Assembly (NCBI GenBank): GCA_031254195.1
Contig: JAIRUW010000034.1
Span: 1 to 33,876 of the forward strand
DNA: 33,876 bases
Direction of reading: 5' to 3'
DNA from: Oscillospiraceae bacterium
GTDB lineage: Bacteria > Bacillota > Clostridia > Oscillospirales > UBA929
Shown: positions 14,019 through 20,439 of the stretch, piece by piece
Position numbering within the stretch: position 1 is the first letter of the stretch
Layout of the letters: each line of letters opens with the position of its first letter
Program-made: the position numbers and the translations under genes
The notes under the pieces: model-generated
The model's input: only the letters and a program-made list of their open reading frames with translations
Database searches by the model: none
Told to the model about the DNA's origin: nothing

Positions 14019-14111
14019 GTGAATAAGCGCGTTTTTACAGTCATTCGGTACATAATCAGTCTTCTGATTGCGTTTCTCGTAATGCTCCTGTTCGCGCCTA
14101 AAGCAATGTAG
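14019..14111 (+). CDS. 30-residue hydrophobic peptide, candidate type I toxin
   Basis: A GTG start at 14019, with GGGAGGTGG at 14002-14010, opens a 30-codon frame ending TAG at 14109-14111. The peptide has a basic N-terminus (M-N-K-R-V-F-T-V-I-R), one transmembrane stretch (Y-I-I-S-L-L-I-A-F-L-V-M-L-L-F) and a short polar tail A-P-K-A-M. The roughly 75-base leader is strongly structured: CCCTT at about 13976-13980 can pair with AAGGG at 14000-14004 and mask the ribosome site. A second strong promoter 3' of the gene fires back toward it. Strong promoter, masked ribosome site, tiny membrane peptide and convergent RNA are together the hallmarks of type I toxin-antitoxin loci. I do not recognise the sequence as a named toxin family. 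A small membrane regulator is the alternative. Confidence 0.72.
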   Translation: MNKRVFTVIRYIISLLIAFLVMLLFAPKAM

Positions 14112-14141
14112 CCGCTCCCCCCCAGGACGACGGCTACATTG
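14104..14141. repeat. Inverted repeat spanning the small-peptide stop codon
   Basis: CAATGTAGCCG (14104-14114, including the TAG stop) pairs perfectly over 11 bp with CGGCTACATTG (14131-14141) around a 16-base loop. No T-run follows on either strand, so it is not a standard terminator. It would form in both the sense mRNA and the convergent RNA, a layout suited to loop-loop pairing between them. Confidence 0.7.
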
Positions 14142-14184
14142 TGAGCTAAGCTAGCGGGCCGCTCTGCGGACACCACCTCTTTGT
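14104..14184 (-). ncRNA. Predicted antisense RNA against the small-peptide mRNA (3' end unknown)
   Basis: Inferred from the promoter at 14191-14220, whose transcript would begin near 14184 and run leftward through the 3' part of the peptide gene. No reading frame with a ribosome site was seen on this strand. The end point is not defined by any clear terminator; the coordinates give the minimum needed to overlap the peptide stop and the inverted repeat. Confidence 0.45.
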
Positions 14185-14190
14185 GCCACC

Positions 14191-14220
14191 ATCATACCAC
14201 AACCTCCAACCCCCTGTCAA
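14191..14220 (-). promoter_or_regulatory. Strong convergent promoter facing the small-peptide gene
   Basis: Minus strand: TTGACA (14220-14215), 18-base spacer, TATGAT (14196-14191), with extended -10 TGG directly before it. Nothing coding lies downstream on this strand before spoIIAA, so its likely product is an RNA antisense to the peptide mRNA. Confidence 0.82.
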
Positions 14221-14224
14221 CCCC

Positions 14225-14319
14225 CTCCCCCTGTCGCCTTCGGGCGACATCCCCCTCCGTGAGGGAGACAAAGCCTCCCTCTCCGAGGGAGGTGGCCGCC
14301 TTTTGGCGGCCGGAGGGAG
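14225..14319. repeat. Palindromic intergenic repeat, copy 2 (related form)
   Basis: A chain of short hairpins: GTCGCC..GGGCGAC, CCTCCGTGAGGG, CCTCCCTCTCCGAGGGAGG and GGCCGCCTTTTGGCGGCC, ending CGGAGGGAGT. Layout (two CCTCCC-type palindromes followed by a GCCGCC hairpin and GGAGGGAG) parallels copies 1 and 3 but the sequence is more diverged. Confidence 0.6.
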
Positions 14320-14321
14320 TC

Positions 14322-14350
14322 AAAAACCCCCCGGCTCTCGCCGGGGGGTT
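14322..14350 (-). terminator. Intrinsic terminator of the 591-residue secreted protein gene
   Basis: Eleven perfect pairs (AACCCCCCGGC 14325-14335 with GCCGGGGGGTT 14340-14350) around TCTC. On the minus strand the stem runs into TTTTT. It lies 22 bases after the stop codon. Confidence 0.9.
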
Positions 14351-14372
14351 CGGTGTGCGTTAGGGTTAGGGG

Positions 14373-16148
14373 TTAGGAGAAGGTAAAGCCTGTAATGCCC
14401 TTCTTCTTTGTGCCGGTAACGTCTTCCTGGCCAGGCAGGTCGCCCCATGTCACATTAAAGGTTTTGACTGTGCCGGCGGCTGCGGTTTCTTCCTTGGGCA
14501 GGCTCACATAGGCAACTGTAATGCTCGCAGCTTCCAAAGCAGTCTTAACAGCGCAACTGGCAAGGTCAGCTACGGTAACGATGTCCGTCTTTTCTTGCTT
14601 CGCTGTGTTCTTTGCGCGGACGCCTACTCCGTTTGCAGCCGCTGTGACTTTGGGGAAGCCGCCCCATTTGGAGCCCGCTTTGCTCGGCGTCAGGTTGAAC
14701 TCCCACTTCTTCTTATCGGCGACGGACACTTTGCCTTTTTCGTCAACGGTAAGCTCTACATCGTCCGCGGTTGCGGGCGCCGCCGGGGCATTGGCCAGCT
14801 GGATGTAAGCCATTACGCTGGCGGGCTTCTTGGCTGTCGCCATGGTGAACACTTTTACATACTTTGACGATACGCCGAGCATGGGAGCGAAGCTGGGGAG
14901 CTTCGTCTTGTCCTTCACCGCGGCGACGATGCCTCTGGCGGTGACGGCTTCTTTGCCGTACTTTACCCAAGCAGGGTCGTCAGCATCGTTGGCGGTGCTG
15001 TCGATGTAAAGGGCTTGCCCCGCTTTGAGCGGTATCACGCTGGTTTTGTAATCGGGCTTCACACTGGGGGCTTTGCCCGCGCTTGTGGCGCTTACCTTGA
15101 TAACTTTGGCGGCGGGGTAAAACTTGTTGTCTTTCGCATACGCGCCTTGCCGTACAAAGTAGGTGGTCTTGGTGGGTTTCTTCGCTTCGTAGTCAAAAGC
15201 CTTGACCTTGATGCCGCCCGCCTTGTTGTCGCTAATGTAATCGGCCCTTTCCGCAGCTAAATACTCAGGGAACTCATACCAAACCTCGTCGCCGCTCAGT
15301 TTCTTGCCGTCGTCGGCGATGGTGATGATGAGGTTGTCAAAGACGGGGGTGGTGGGCTTATCTTTGGTCACCAGAACCCATTTGCCAAGGGTAGCGCCTG
15401 TGTCGTCGGGAATGATGTCATAGGCGACGCTGAGCTTGGTGGGTTTCGGGCGCTCTTCGAGCTTAGCGAAGGTGAGGATGATCGCGGCGGGCACTGCTTC
15501 TGTCGTAATGACGTCTGCTTTTGCTTTGTAGTGTGTGACAGGATCTGTACCCGCAGCATCCCCATCAGCATTTTTCGCTGCGTCAAACTTGCCTTCCTTG
15601 CCGTCGACTTCCAGTTTATCGTAGGCCGCTTTGGTGATTACTGCATTTGCGAGAATTTTCACTTCAGCGACGCCGGCTGTGGGGCGCTTGTTCTTCTTGT
15701 CGTAGCTGTTGGTGATCGAGAGGGCGCCGCCCTTGTTGAAGAGGCCTTTCAGGGCCTTGGCATCCAGGGTCTTTTCGCTCCAGTTGCCGCTGCCAACTTT
15801 CCAAGCGGCGACGCTCTCAAAGCCGAGAGTCTTATAGTTAATGTCAGAATCATCAGCGGGGTTCTTCTCCAGCATGACAAAATCTTCGGCGAGCATGTCG
15901 AGGAAGATGAAATTTTCAACGGCACTCTTTACAGTAGCCGCATCCGCGCCTCCCGCGACAGTGCCTTGGATTGCCGCGCTGACGATAGTCAACGCTGTTA
16001 AGCCGTCGGCGGCGTCCAGACCATTATCTGTTCCAAGCTCTTCCACAGCGAGGGGATCGGGATCAGTGGCGTACGCTGGCATAGCCAAGAACGCAGCGAC
16101 CATGACCAGCGCGGTCAGAAGGGAAAGAAAACGTTTGAAATTACGCAT
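14373..16148 (-). CDS. Large secreted protein of unknown family, downstream of flagellin
   Basis: A 591-residue exported protein. The signal peptide is clear: M-R-N-F-K-R-F-L-S-L-L-T-A-L-V-M-V-A-A-F then M-P-A-Y-A, cleavage after residue 27. The mature part is rich in Lys, Ala, Asp, Thr and Val, poor in Cys, and reads as successive beta-rich modules with linkers such as K-K-P-T-K-T-T and A-P-A-A-P-A-T-A-D-D. No SLH, LPXTG, choline-binding or enzymatic motif was seen. An abundant surface-layer-like or sheath protein is possible from composition and position, but this is inference. GGAGG precedes the ATG by 10 bases. It lies 136 bases after the flagellin gene on the same strand with a large stem-loop between and has a strong terminator of its own. 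Confidence 0.8.
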   Translation of the reverse strand: MRNFKRFLSLLTALVMVAAFLAMPAYATDPDPLAVEELGTDNGLDAADGLTALTIVSAAIQGTVAGGADAATVKSAVENFIFLDMLAEDFVMLEKNPADDSDINYKTLGFESVAAWKVGSGNWSEKTLDAKALKGLFNKGGALSITNSYDKKNKRPTAGVAEVKILANAVITKAAYDKLEVDGKEGKFDAAKNADGDAAGTDPVTHYKAKADVITTEAVPAAIILTFAKLEERPKPTKLSVAYDIIPDDTGATLGKWVLVTKDKPTTPVFDNLIITIADDGKKLSGDEVWYEFPEYLAAERADYISDNKAGGIKVKAFDYEAKKPTKTTYFVRQGAYAKDNKFYPAAKVIKVSATSAGKAPSVKPDYKTSVIPLKAGQALYIDSTANDADDPAWVKYGKEAVTARGIVAAVKDKTKLPSFAPMLGVSSKYVKVFTMATAKKPASVMAYIQLANAPAAPATADDVELTVDEKGKVSVADKKKWEFNLTPSKAGSKWGGFPKVTAAANGVGVRAKNTAKQEKTDIVTVADLASCAVKTALEAASITVAYVSLPKEETAAAGTVKTFNVTWGDLPGQEDVTGTKKKGITGFTFS

Positions 16149-16231
16149 GTTGAGTTGCCTCCATTCATTTCATGCGGCGAGAATCCTTTCAGGCCGCGTT
16201 GATTTGGGATTGGGATAGGGCTGTTCCGTCA

Positions 16232-16270
16232 GCCCCGTGTGGGGCGGACTATCAGCCGCCCCCACGGGGC
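16232..16270. repeat. Long stem-loop between flagellin and the secreted-protein gene
   Basis: GCCCCGTGTGGGGCGG (16232-16247) pairs with CCGCCCCCACGGGGC (16256-16270) over 15 bp with one bulged base. It lies 15 bases after the flagellin stop. No T-run follows, so it may be a partial terminator or protect the 3' end of flagellin mRNA. Its core GGGGCGG-x-CTATCAGCCGCC resembles GGGGCGGCTATTAGCCGCC at 17718-17736. Confidence 0.75.
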
Positions 16271-16284
16271 GAAGATAATCAGCC

Positions 16285-17391
16285 TTATTGCAGGAGTTGC
16301 AGAACGGTCTGCGGGCTCTGGTTGGCTTGGGCCAGCATCGCGGTCGCGGCCTGGTTGAGGATGTTGTTCTTGGTGAACGCCATCATCTCTTTGGCCATGT
16401 CTACGTCGCGGATGCGGCTTTCGGCGGCCTGCACGTTCTCGGACACGGTGTCAAGGTTGCTGACGGTGTGCTCGAGGCGGTTCTGCACGGCGCCCAGCTC
16501 GCTGCGGAGCTGGTTGACCAGCGCGATACCGGTCTTGGGCATAGCGTCGTCGGAGGTAATGGCTTGGCCGTCCGCCTGCTTGCCGTCGATGACGTTGATC
16601 AGCGACTGGAAGGTGTTGATCGACCACGCGTCTGTGCGGGCTTCGTCGTTGTTGAGGTCCACGCCAACATTGGGGTTAAGGAAGGTGGAGTTGGGGCCGT
16701 CTGTTGGGAAGTCCATACGGGTGATGAAGCCGAGGCTGCCGTACTCGCTGGGGGCGTTCCAGAAGTGATCGCCGGCCAGTCCTTCAAAGTTGAGGAGGTT
16801 GGTGGCGTTCATGCCGACGATCTTAACGGAGATAACGTCGCCGAACAGGGTGTTGGCGCCTACCTGGAGGTTGATCGGGCCATAGGCCGCGTCAACGCCC
16901 GCCAGGTTGGGGTTGATGTGGTTGGCTAAGTAAATGTTTTCGTCGCCGTTGGGAAGCTCGTCATTGCCGGCGTATTTGCCGCTCAGCAGGTATTTGCCGT
17001 TGAAGTTGGTGGTGTCGGCGATTCTGTCGAGCTCTTGGCCGAGCTGCTCGATTTCGTCCATGATGGCGACGCGGTCGTCGGGCGCGTTGACGTCGTTGGC
17101 GCCTTGGACGGCCAGCTCACGGATACGCTGGAGGATGGAGTGGGTCTCTTGCAGGGCGCCTTCCGCGGCCTGGATCATGGAGATACCGTCTTGGGCGTTG
17201 GCGCTGGCGCGGTTGAGGCCACGGACCTGGGCGCGCATCTTTTCGGAGATGGACAGGCCGGCGGCGTCGTCGCCTGCGCGGTTGATGCGGAAGCCGGAGC
17301 TGAGTTTCTCGGTGCTCTTGGTCTGGTTGATCTGGTTGATGGAGAGCTGGCGGTGGGTGTTGATCGCCATCATGTTGTTTTGGATACGCAT
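16285..17391 (-). CDS. hag: Flagellin
   Basis: A 368-residue flagellin, the filament subunit exported by the flagellar type III system. The N-terminal D0/D1 region is canonical (M-R-I-Q-N-N-M-M-A-I-N-T, then K-L-S-S-G-F-R-I-N-R-A-G-D-D-A-A-G-L), as is the C-terminus (N-N-I-L-N-Q-A-A-T-A-M-L-A-Q-A-N-Q). The central domain, about residues 150-270, is short and variable. The ATG at 17391 follows AAGGAGG. A sigma-D promoter lies 141 bases upstream and the leader carries a stem-loop plus a GGA-rich ribosome site, compatible with CsrA-type control as in Bacillus hag (inference). No chaperone or filament-cap genes are next to it, so it is an isolated flagellin locus. Confidence 0.96.
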   Translation of the reverse strand: MRIQNNMMAINTHRQLSINQINQTKSTEKLSSGFRINRAGDDAAGLSISEKMRAQVRGLNRASANAQDGISMIQAAEGALQETHSILQRIRELAVQGANDVNAPDDRVAIMDEIEQLGQELDRIADTTNFNGKYLLSGKYAGNDELPNGDENIYLANHINPNLAGVDAAYGPINLQVGANTLFGDVISVKIVGMNATNLLNFEGLAGDHFWNAPSEYGSLGFITRMDFPTDGPNSTFLNPNVGVDLNNDEARTDAWSINTFQSLINVIDGKQADGQAITSDDAMPKTGIALVNQLRSELGAVQNRLEHTVSNLDTVSENVQAAESRIRDVDMAKEMMAFTKNNILNQAATAMLAQANQSPQTVLQLLQ

Positions 17392-17412
17392 TGTGTTTTC
17401 CTCCTTGAATTT

Positions 17413-17438
17413 GGGATCCCCAGCATCATGCGGGGCCC
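17413..17438. other. Stem-loop in the flagellin leader
   Basis: GGG-AT-CCCC (17413-17421) pairs with GGGG-CCC (17432-17438). In the flagellin mRNA it lies about 20 bases before the ribosome site, with GGA in GGGGATCCC and again in CAAGGAGG. On the plus strand it is followed by TTTTTATTTT and would act as a terminator of transcription entering from the left. Confidence 0.55.
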
Positions 17439-17531
17439 TTTTTATTTTGTTCGGGAGAGCCTATAGCCTCAGGAACCGGTGGCGCCTCACAGATCACAGA
17501 ATGCACGAGGCCCTACCCTCACTTGCACCTA

Positions 17532-17558
17532 TTATCGTACGATTCCAAGAAGACTTTA
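17532..17558 (-). promoter_or_regulatory. Sigma-D (sigma-28) flagellar promoter of flagellin
   Basis: Minus strand: TAAA (17558-17555), exactly 15-base spacer, TACGATAA (17539-17532), against the consensus TAAA-N15-GCCGATAA. Predicted leader is about 135 bases. Confidence 0.85.
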
Positions 17559-17719
17559 GCGCAAAATGCGAAATAGACCGAGAACCCGAACAAAAACATC
17601 TGACCGTATTATACACGCCCCCACCCCCTTTGTCAAGTAAAAAGGGTGTGAAAAAGCTGTGAGAAAACCGCAAAACCTGTGAGTAACGTGTGACAATAAT
17701 GCGGTATATTCTATGTAGG

Positions 17720-17863
17720 GGCGGCTATTAGCCGCCAAATCCCCCTGTCATTGCGACGACATCCCCCTTTCGCGAAAGGGGGAAGGACGAAAGAATGGCG
17801 CGTTCCAAACCCTCCCTCTTTCACAAAAGAGGGATACCGCCCGCAGGCGGAGGGAGATTTTCC
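17720..17863. repeat. Palindromic intergenic repeat, copy 3
   Basis: Starts with GGCGGCTATTAGCCGCC (17720-17736), then the perfect 20-bp palindrome CCCCCTTTCGCGAAAGGGGG (about 17764-17783), then CCTCTTTCACAAAAGAGG and the CCGCCCGCAGGCGG-AGGGAGATTTTCC unit (17837-17863) shared with copy 1. It directly precedes the MNT-HEPN promoter. The remaining part of 17559-17719 holds nothing recognised. Confidence 0.8.
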
Positions 17864-17873
17864 TGTTATAAAG

Positions 17874-17903
17874 TTGACGCGCCTCACTTATCAGTGATAT
17901 AAT
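17874..17903 (+). promoter_or_regulatory. Promoter and possible operator of the MNT-HEPN operon
   Basis: TTGACG (17874-17879), 18-base spacer, TATAAT (17898-17903) with extended TGA. The spacer contains the inverted repeat TCACT-TATC-AGTGA (17884-17897), well placed for a repressor, probably the toxin-antitoxin complex itself. Confidence 0.78.
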
Positions 17904-17926
17904 GTAGGGCAAGGGGGCGGAGGACA

Positions 17927-18226
17927 ATGGTATATACCATAGACGAGCTGCGGAGGAAGCTGCATCCCATCTTCCGGGCCGCGCCGGTCTACAAAGCCAT
18001 ACTATTCGGCTCCTATGCCAAAGGCGAAGCCGAAGAAAGCAGCGACGTGGATATTTATTTGGACAGCCACGGCGAATTGCGCGGCTTTGATTTTTGCGGC
18101 GTGTTGGAGGACATGGTCGTCGCGCTTGATAAAGAAGTGGATTTGCTGGACGCGAGGGCTATCCGGCAAGGGACAAGAATCGAGAGCGATATATTCGAGG
18201 GGGGAGTTATGCTGTATGAGCGGTGA
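17927..18226 (+). CDS. mntA: MNT-type nucleotidyltransferase antitoxin
   Basis: A 99-residue minimal nucleotidyltransferase with the signature G-S-Y-A-K-G-E-A-E-E-S-S-D-V-D (residues 28-42; G-S and D-x-D residues intact), the catalytic core of the pol-beta superfamily. In characterised MNT-HEPN pairs the enzyme adds AMP units to a tyrosine of the HEPN toxin and thereby blocks its RNase activity. A third acidic position lies in E-V-D-L-L-D. The ATG at 17927 is preceded by GGCGGAGGACA. The toxin gene starts 11 bases before this stop. Order antitoxin-first matches many such pairs. Confidence 0.92.
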   Translation: MVYTIDELRRKLHPIFRAAPVYKAILFGSYAKGEAEESSDVDIYLDSHGELRGFDFCGVLEDMVVALDKEVDLLDARAIRQGTRIESDIFEGGVMLYER

Positions 18227-18560
18227 GCAGCGTGTTATCCTTGGTAAAATACGCGATTACGCGCAAAGTGTCGCCGAATATATACACGGTATGGATTACG
18301 ACGCATTTTACAATGACAGGAAAACCATGCACGCGACGGCGTTCGCCTTACAGCAAATCGGCGAGCTTTCAAAGCTGATCAGCGAGGAAACGCAAGCGGC
18401 GGCCCCGCATATCCGCTGGCACGGCATACGCGGCCTGCGAAACCGCATAGTGCATGATTACGAGAAAATCGACCTGCCGGTAATATGGGACATCGTAACG
18501 ACCGACCTCCCCGGGCTGCTGTCCCAAATCAACGCTCTGTTAAAGGAGGCCGCCCTATGA
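18216..18560 (+). CDS. hepT: HEPN-domain RNase toxin (HepT-like)
   Basis: A 114-residue all-helical protein. The catalytic R-x4-H-x-Y motif is at R75-N-R-I-V-H80-D-Y82, where Arg and His cut RNA and Tyr82 corresponds to the residue AMPylated by MntA in known pairs. A-L-Q-Q-I-G-E-L-S-K-L (45-55) and W-H-G-I-R-G-L-R-N (68-76) are family hallmarks. The start at 18216 gives a normal N-terminus; a longer in-frame ORF upstream lies entirely inside mntA and is spurious. The gene overlaps mntA by 11 bases and its stop overlaps the next ATG by 4, so three genes are translationally chained. Confidence 0.92.
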   Translation: MSGEQRVILGKIRDYAQSVAEYIHGMDYDAFYNDRKTMHATAFALQQIGELSKLISEETQAAAPHIRWHGIRGLRNRIVHDYEKIDLPVIWDIVTTDLPGLLSQINALLKEAAL

Positions 18561-19333
18561 CAATCGGCGCGCAGATGTACACACTGCGGGAGCTGTGCCA
18601 GACGCCGGAATCGTTCGACGGGGCCTTGCGGCGCGTCGCGGCGATTGGCTATCGGGCCGTGCAGATTTCCGGCTGCGGCGATTTCGGCGCGGAGGCCATA
18701 CGCGCCGCGGCGGACAGGCACGGCCTGTCCATCATCTTGACGCACACCGCCCCGCAAAAAATTAAAGACGACGCCGAAGCCGTCATACAGGCGCACAAAA
18801 CCATGGGCGCGGGATATGTCGGCATCGGCATGATGCCGGGCGAGTACCACGGCGGCGCGGAGGGGGTAAGCCGGTTCATCCAAGACTTTACCCCGGCGGC
18901 GGAGAGAATCGCGGCGGCAGGGCTGAAGCTGATGTACCACAACCATTCGTTTGAGTTTGAGCGGTACGGCGGCCATTCCGTCCTCGACAGGCTGGCGGAG
19001 GGCTTTGCCCCGTCCCTTCTGGGCTTCACGCTGGACACATACTGGATTGCCCACGGCGGTGGCGACCCGGCGTTTTGGCTGGAAAAACTGAGCGGACGGG
19101 TTGACACCGTCCACTTAAAAGATATGAAGATTATCCGCGGCGAACAGCGGATGGGCGAGGTGCTGGAGGGCAACCTCAACTGGGAAGCCATTTTCAAAGC
19201 GGCGGGCCGGGCCGGCGTAAAGTGGGGGTTCGTCGAGCAGGACGACTGCTACGGCGGCGACCCGTTTGCCTGTCTTGAGACGAGCTATCGGAACATAGCG
19301 GCGTTTACGGGCGCGGCGGCAGGCTCTCTGTAA
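18557..19333 (+). CDS. Sugar phosphate isomerase/epimerase-type TIM barrel protein
   Basis: A 258-residue xylose-isomerase-like TIM barrel (AP endonuclease 2 superfamily). Likely metal ligands and catalytic positions are visible: H-N-H in [11 protein letters not shown] in L-D-T-Y-W, H in V-H-L-K-D and E in V-E-Q-D near the end. Members isomerise or epimerise sugars, inositols or hydroxypyruvate; substrate cannot be told here. The ATG at 18557 overlaps the HEPN stop (ATGA) and the last codons of hepT (TTAAAGGAGG) supply a strong ribosome site. Its 3' end overlaps the convergent chemoreceptor gene by 29 bases. Being locked to a toxin-antitoxin operon is odd for this family. Confidence 0.87.
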   Translation: MTIGAQMYTLRELCQTPESFDGALRRVAAIGYRAVQISGCGDFGAEAIRAAADRHGLSIILTHTAPQKIKDDAEAVIQAHKTMGAGYVGIGMMPGEYHGGAEGVSRFIQDFTPAAERIAAAGLKLMYHNHSFEFERYGGHSVLDRLAEGFAPSLLGFTLDTYWIAHGGGDPAFWLEKLSGRVDTVHLKDMKIIRGEQRMGEVLEGNLNWEAIFKAAGRAGVKWGFVEQDDCYGGDPFACLETSYRNIAAFTGAAAGSL

Positions 19334-20396
19334 TCTTAAACTTGCCGATCAGCCCCTGCAATATCTCCGACTGCCCGCTGACCTCGCGGCTGGAATTGGC
19401 GCTGTGGGCGGCGGTTTCATTGTTTTGATTCACCACCCGCCGCACCTGTTCGATCGAGGCGTTGACGTGTGCGATGGCGGCGGCCTGACGGTCGGTGGAC
19501 GCCGCGATCTCCCCCACCAGCGACGCGCTCTGGTTGACGCCCGCGACGATTTCATTGAGCGAAGCGGCTGTCTCGTCCGCCAGACGGTGCCCCAGCTTGG
19601 CCCGTTCGGCCGACGCGGCGATCAGCGCGTCCGACTCCTTGGCTGCGACCTGACTCTTGGCGGCCAGATTGCGGACCTCCCCCGCCACGACGGCAAAGCC
19701 CTTCCCGTGGACGCCTGCCCGCGCCGCTTCCACCGACGCGTTGAGCGCCAGGATATTGGTCTGGAACGCGATGTCCTCGATTGCTTTGATGACCATTTTG
19801 ATCTGGCCGCCCGCCTCGTCTATGAGGCGCACCGCTTCGGTCATCTCGCTCATCTGTTGCCCGCCCTTCTCGGCAAGGAGGCGTATAGAGTCGGACAGCG
19901 ACGCGGCTTCCCGCGCAATCGCGGCGTTGCTCGCGGTCTGCCCGGCAATGTCGCTGACCGTCGCGCTCAGCTGCGTGACGGCTTCCGCTTGCTCGCCGGA
20001 GCCTTGCGCCAGCGCGCGCGCGTCATCCGCGAGGCTTTTGGAACCGTCGGACACCTCGCTTGAGGCGGCGCGGATCTCCACAAACATATTGTTCAGGCTC
20101 TCCACCATCCCCGCCAGCGCCGAGCCGATGGTATCCTTCTGCGAGCGCGTTGTGACAGGCGCGGCAAGATCGCCGCCGGCCACATTTTTCAGCGAAGCTA
20201 TCTTGGTGCGGAACATTGCCAGCATGTCGCCCACCGAGCGCGAGATTTGCCCGACCTCGTCTTTGCGCTGGTTCAGCACTTTGGTCAGCTTATAGGCGTC
20301 GTCGTCGAGGAAGATGTTGCCCGTCTCGGCAATATTTTGGATCACTTTCGCCAAAAACCCCAACGCTTTCTTCTTCCGCATTCTCCGAAATCTCAT
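19305..20396 (-). CDS. Methyl-accepting chemotaxis protein without sensor or membrane segments
   Basis: A 363-residue chemoreceptor with only the cytoplasmic half. Residues about 10-75 resemble a HAMP-like linker ([15 protein letters not shown]). The rest is a complete signalling hairpin with tip [22 protein letters not shown], then [13 protein letters not shown]. The N-terminus begins with basic residues and has no hydrophobic helix. It is either a cytoplasmic receptor or the remainder of a membrane receptor that lost its front part. The ATG at 20396 has GAGGGA 8 bases upstream, so it is translatable as is. It follows the CotH gene by 43 bases on the same strand. Confidence 0.9.
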   Translation of the reverse strand: MRFRRMRKKKALGFLAKVIQNIAETGNIFLDDDAYKLTKVLNQRKDEVGQISRSVGDMLAMFRTKIASLKNVAGGDLAAPVTTRSQKDTIGSALAGMVESLNNMFVEIRAASSEVSDGSKSLADDARALAQGSGEQAEAVTQLSATVSDIAGQTASNAAIAREAASLSDSIRLLAEKGGQQMSEMTEAVRLIDEAGGQIKMVIKAIEDIAFQTNILALNASVEAARAGVHGKGFAVVAGEVRNLAAKSQVAAKESDALIAASAERAKLGHRLADETAASLNEIVAGVNQSASLVGEIAASTDRQAAAIAHVNASIEQVRRVVNQNNETAAHSANSSREVSGQSEILQGLIGKFKITESLPPRP

Positions 20397-20439
20397 ACGC
20401 AGCCGTCCCTCATCATGGTTATTCGTTATGTCCGCCGCG

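Noticed and set aside
13979..14176. 65-codon minus-strand frame opposite the small-peptide gene
   Set aside because: No ribosome site and no protein-like pattern; if this strand is transcribed from 14184 the product is more likely a non-coding RNA.
14354..14378. Telomere-like GTTAGGGTTAGGGGTTAGG
   Set aside because: Only about three imperfect units at the stop codon of the secreted protein gene (stop TAA followed by CCCTAA-type spacer). Probably slippage or chance; no sign of a replicon end.
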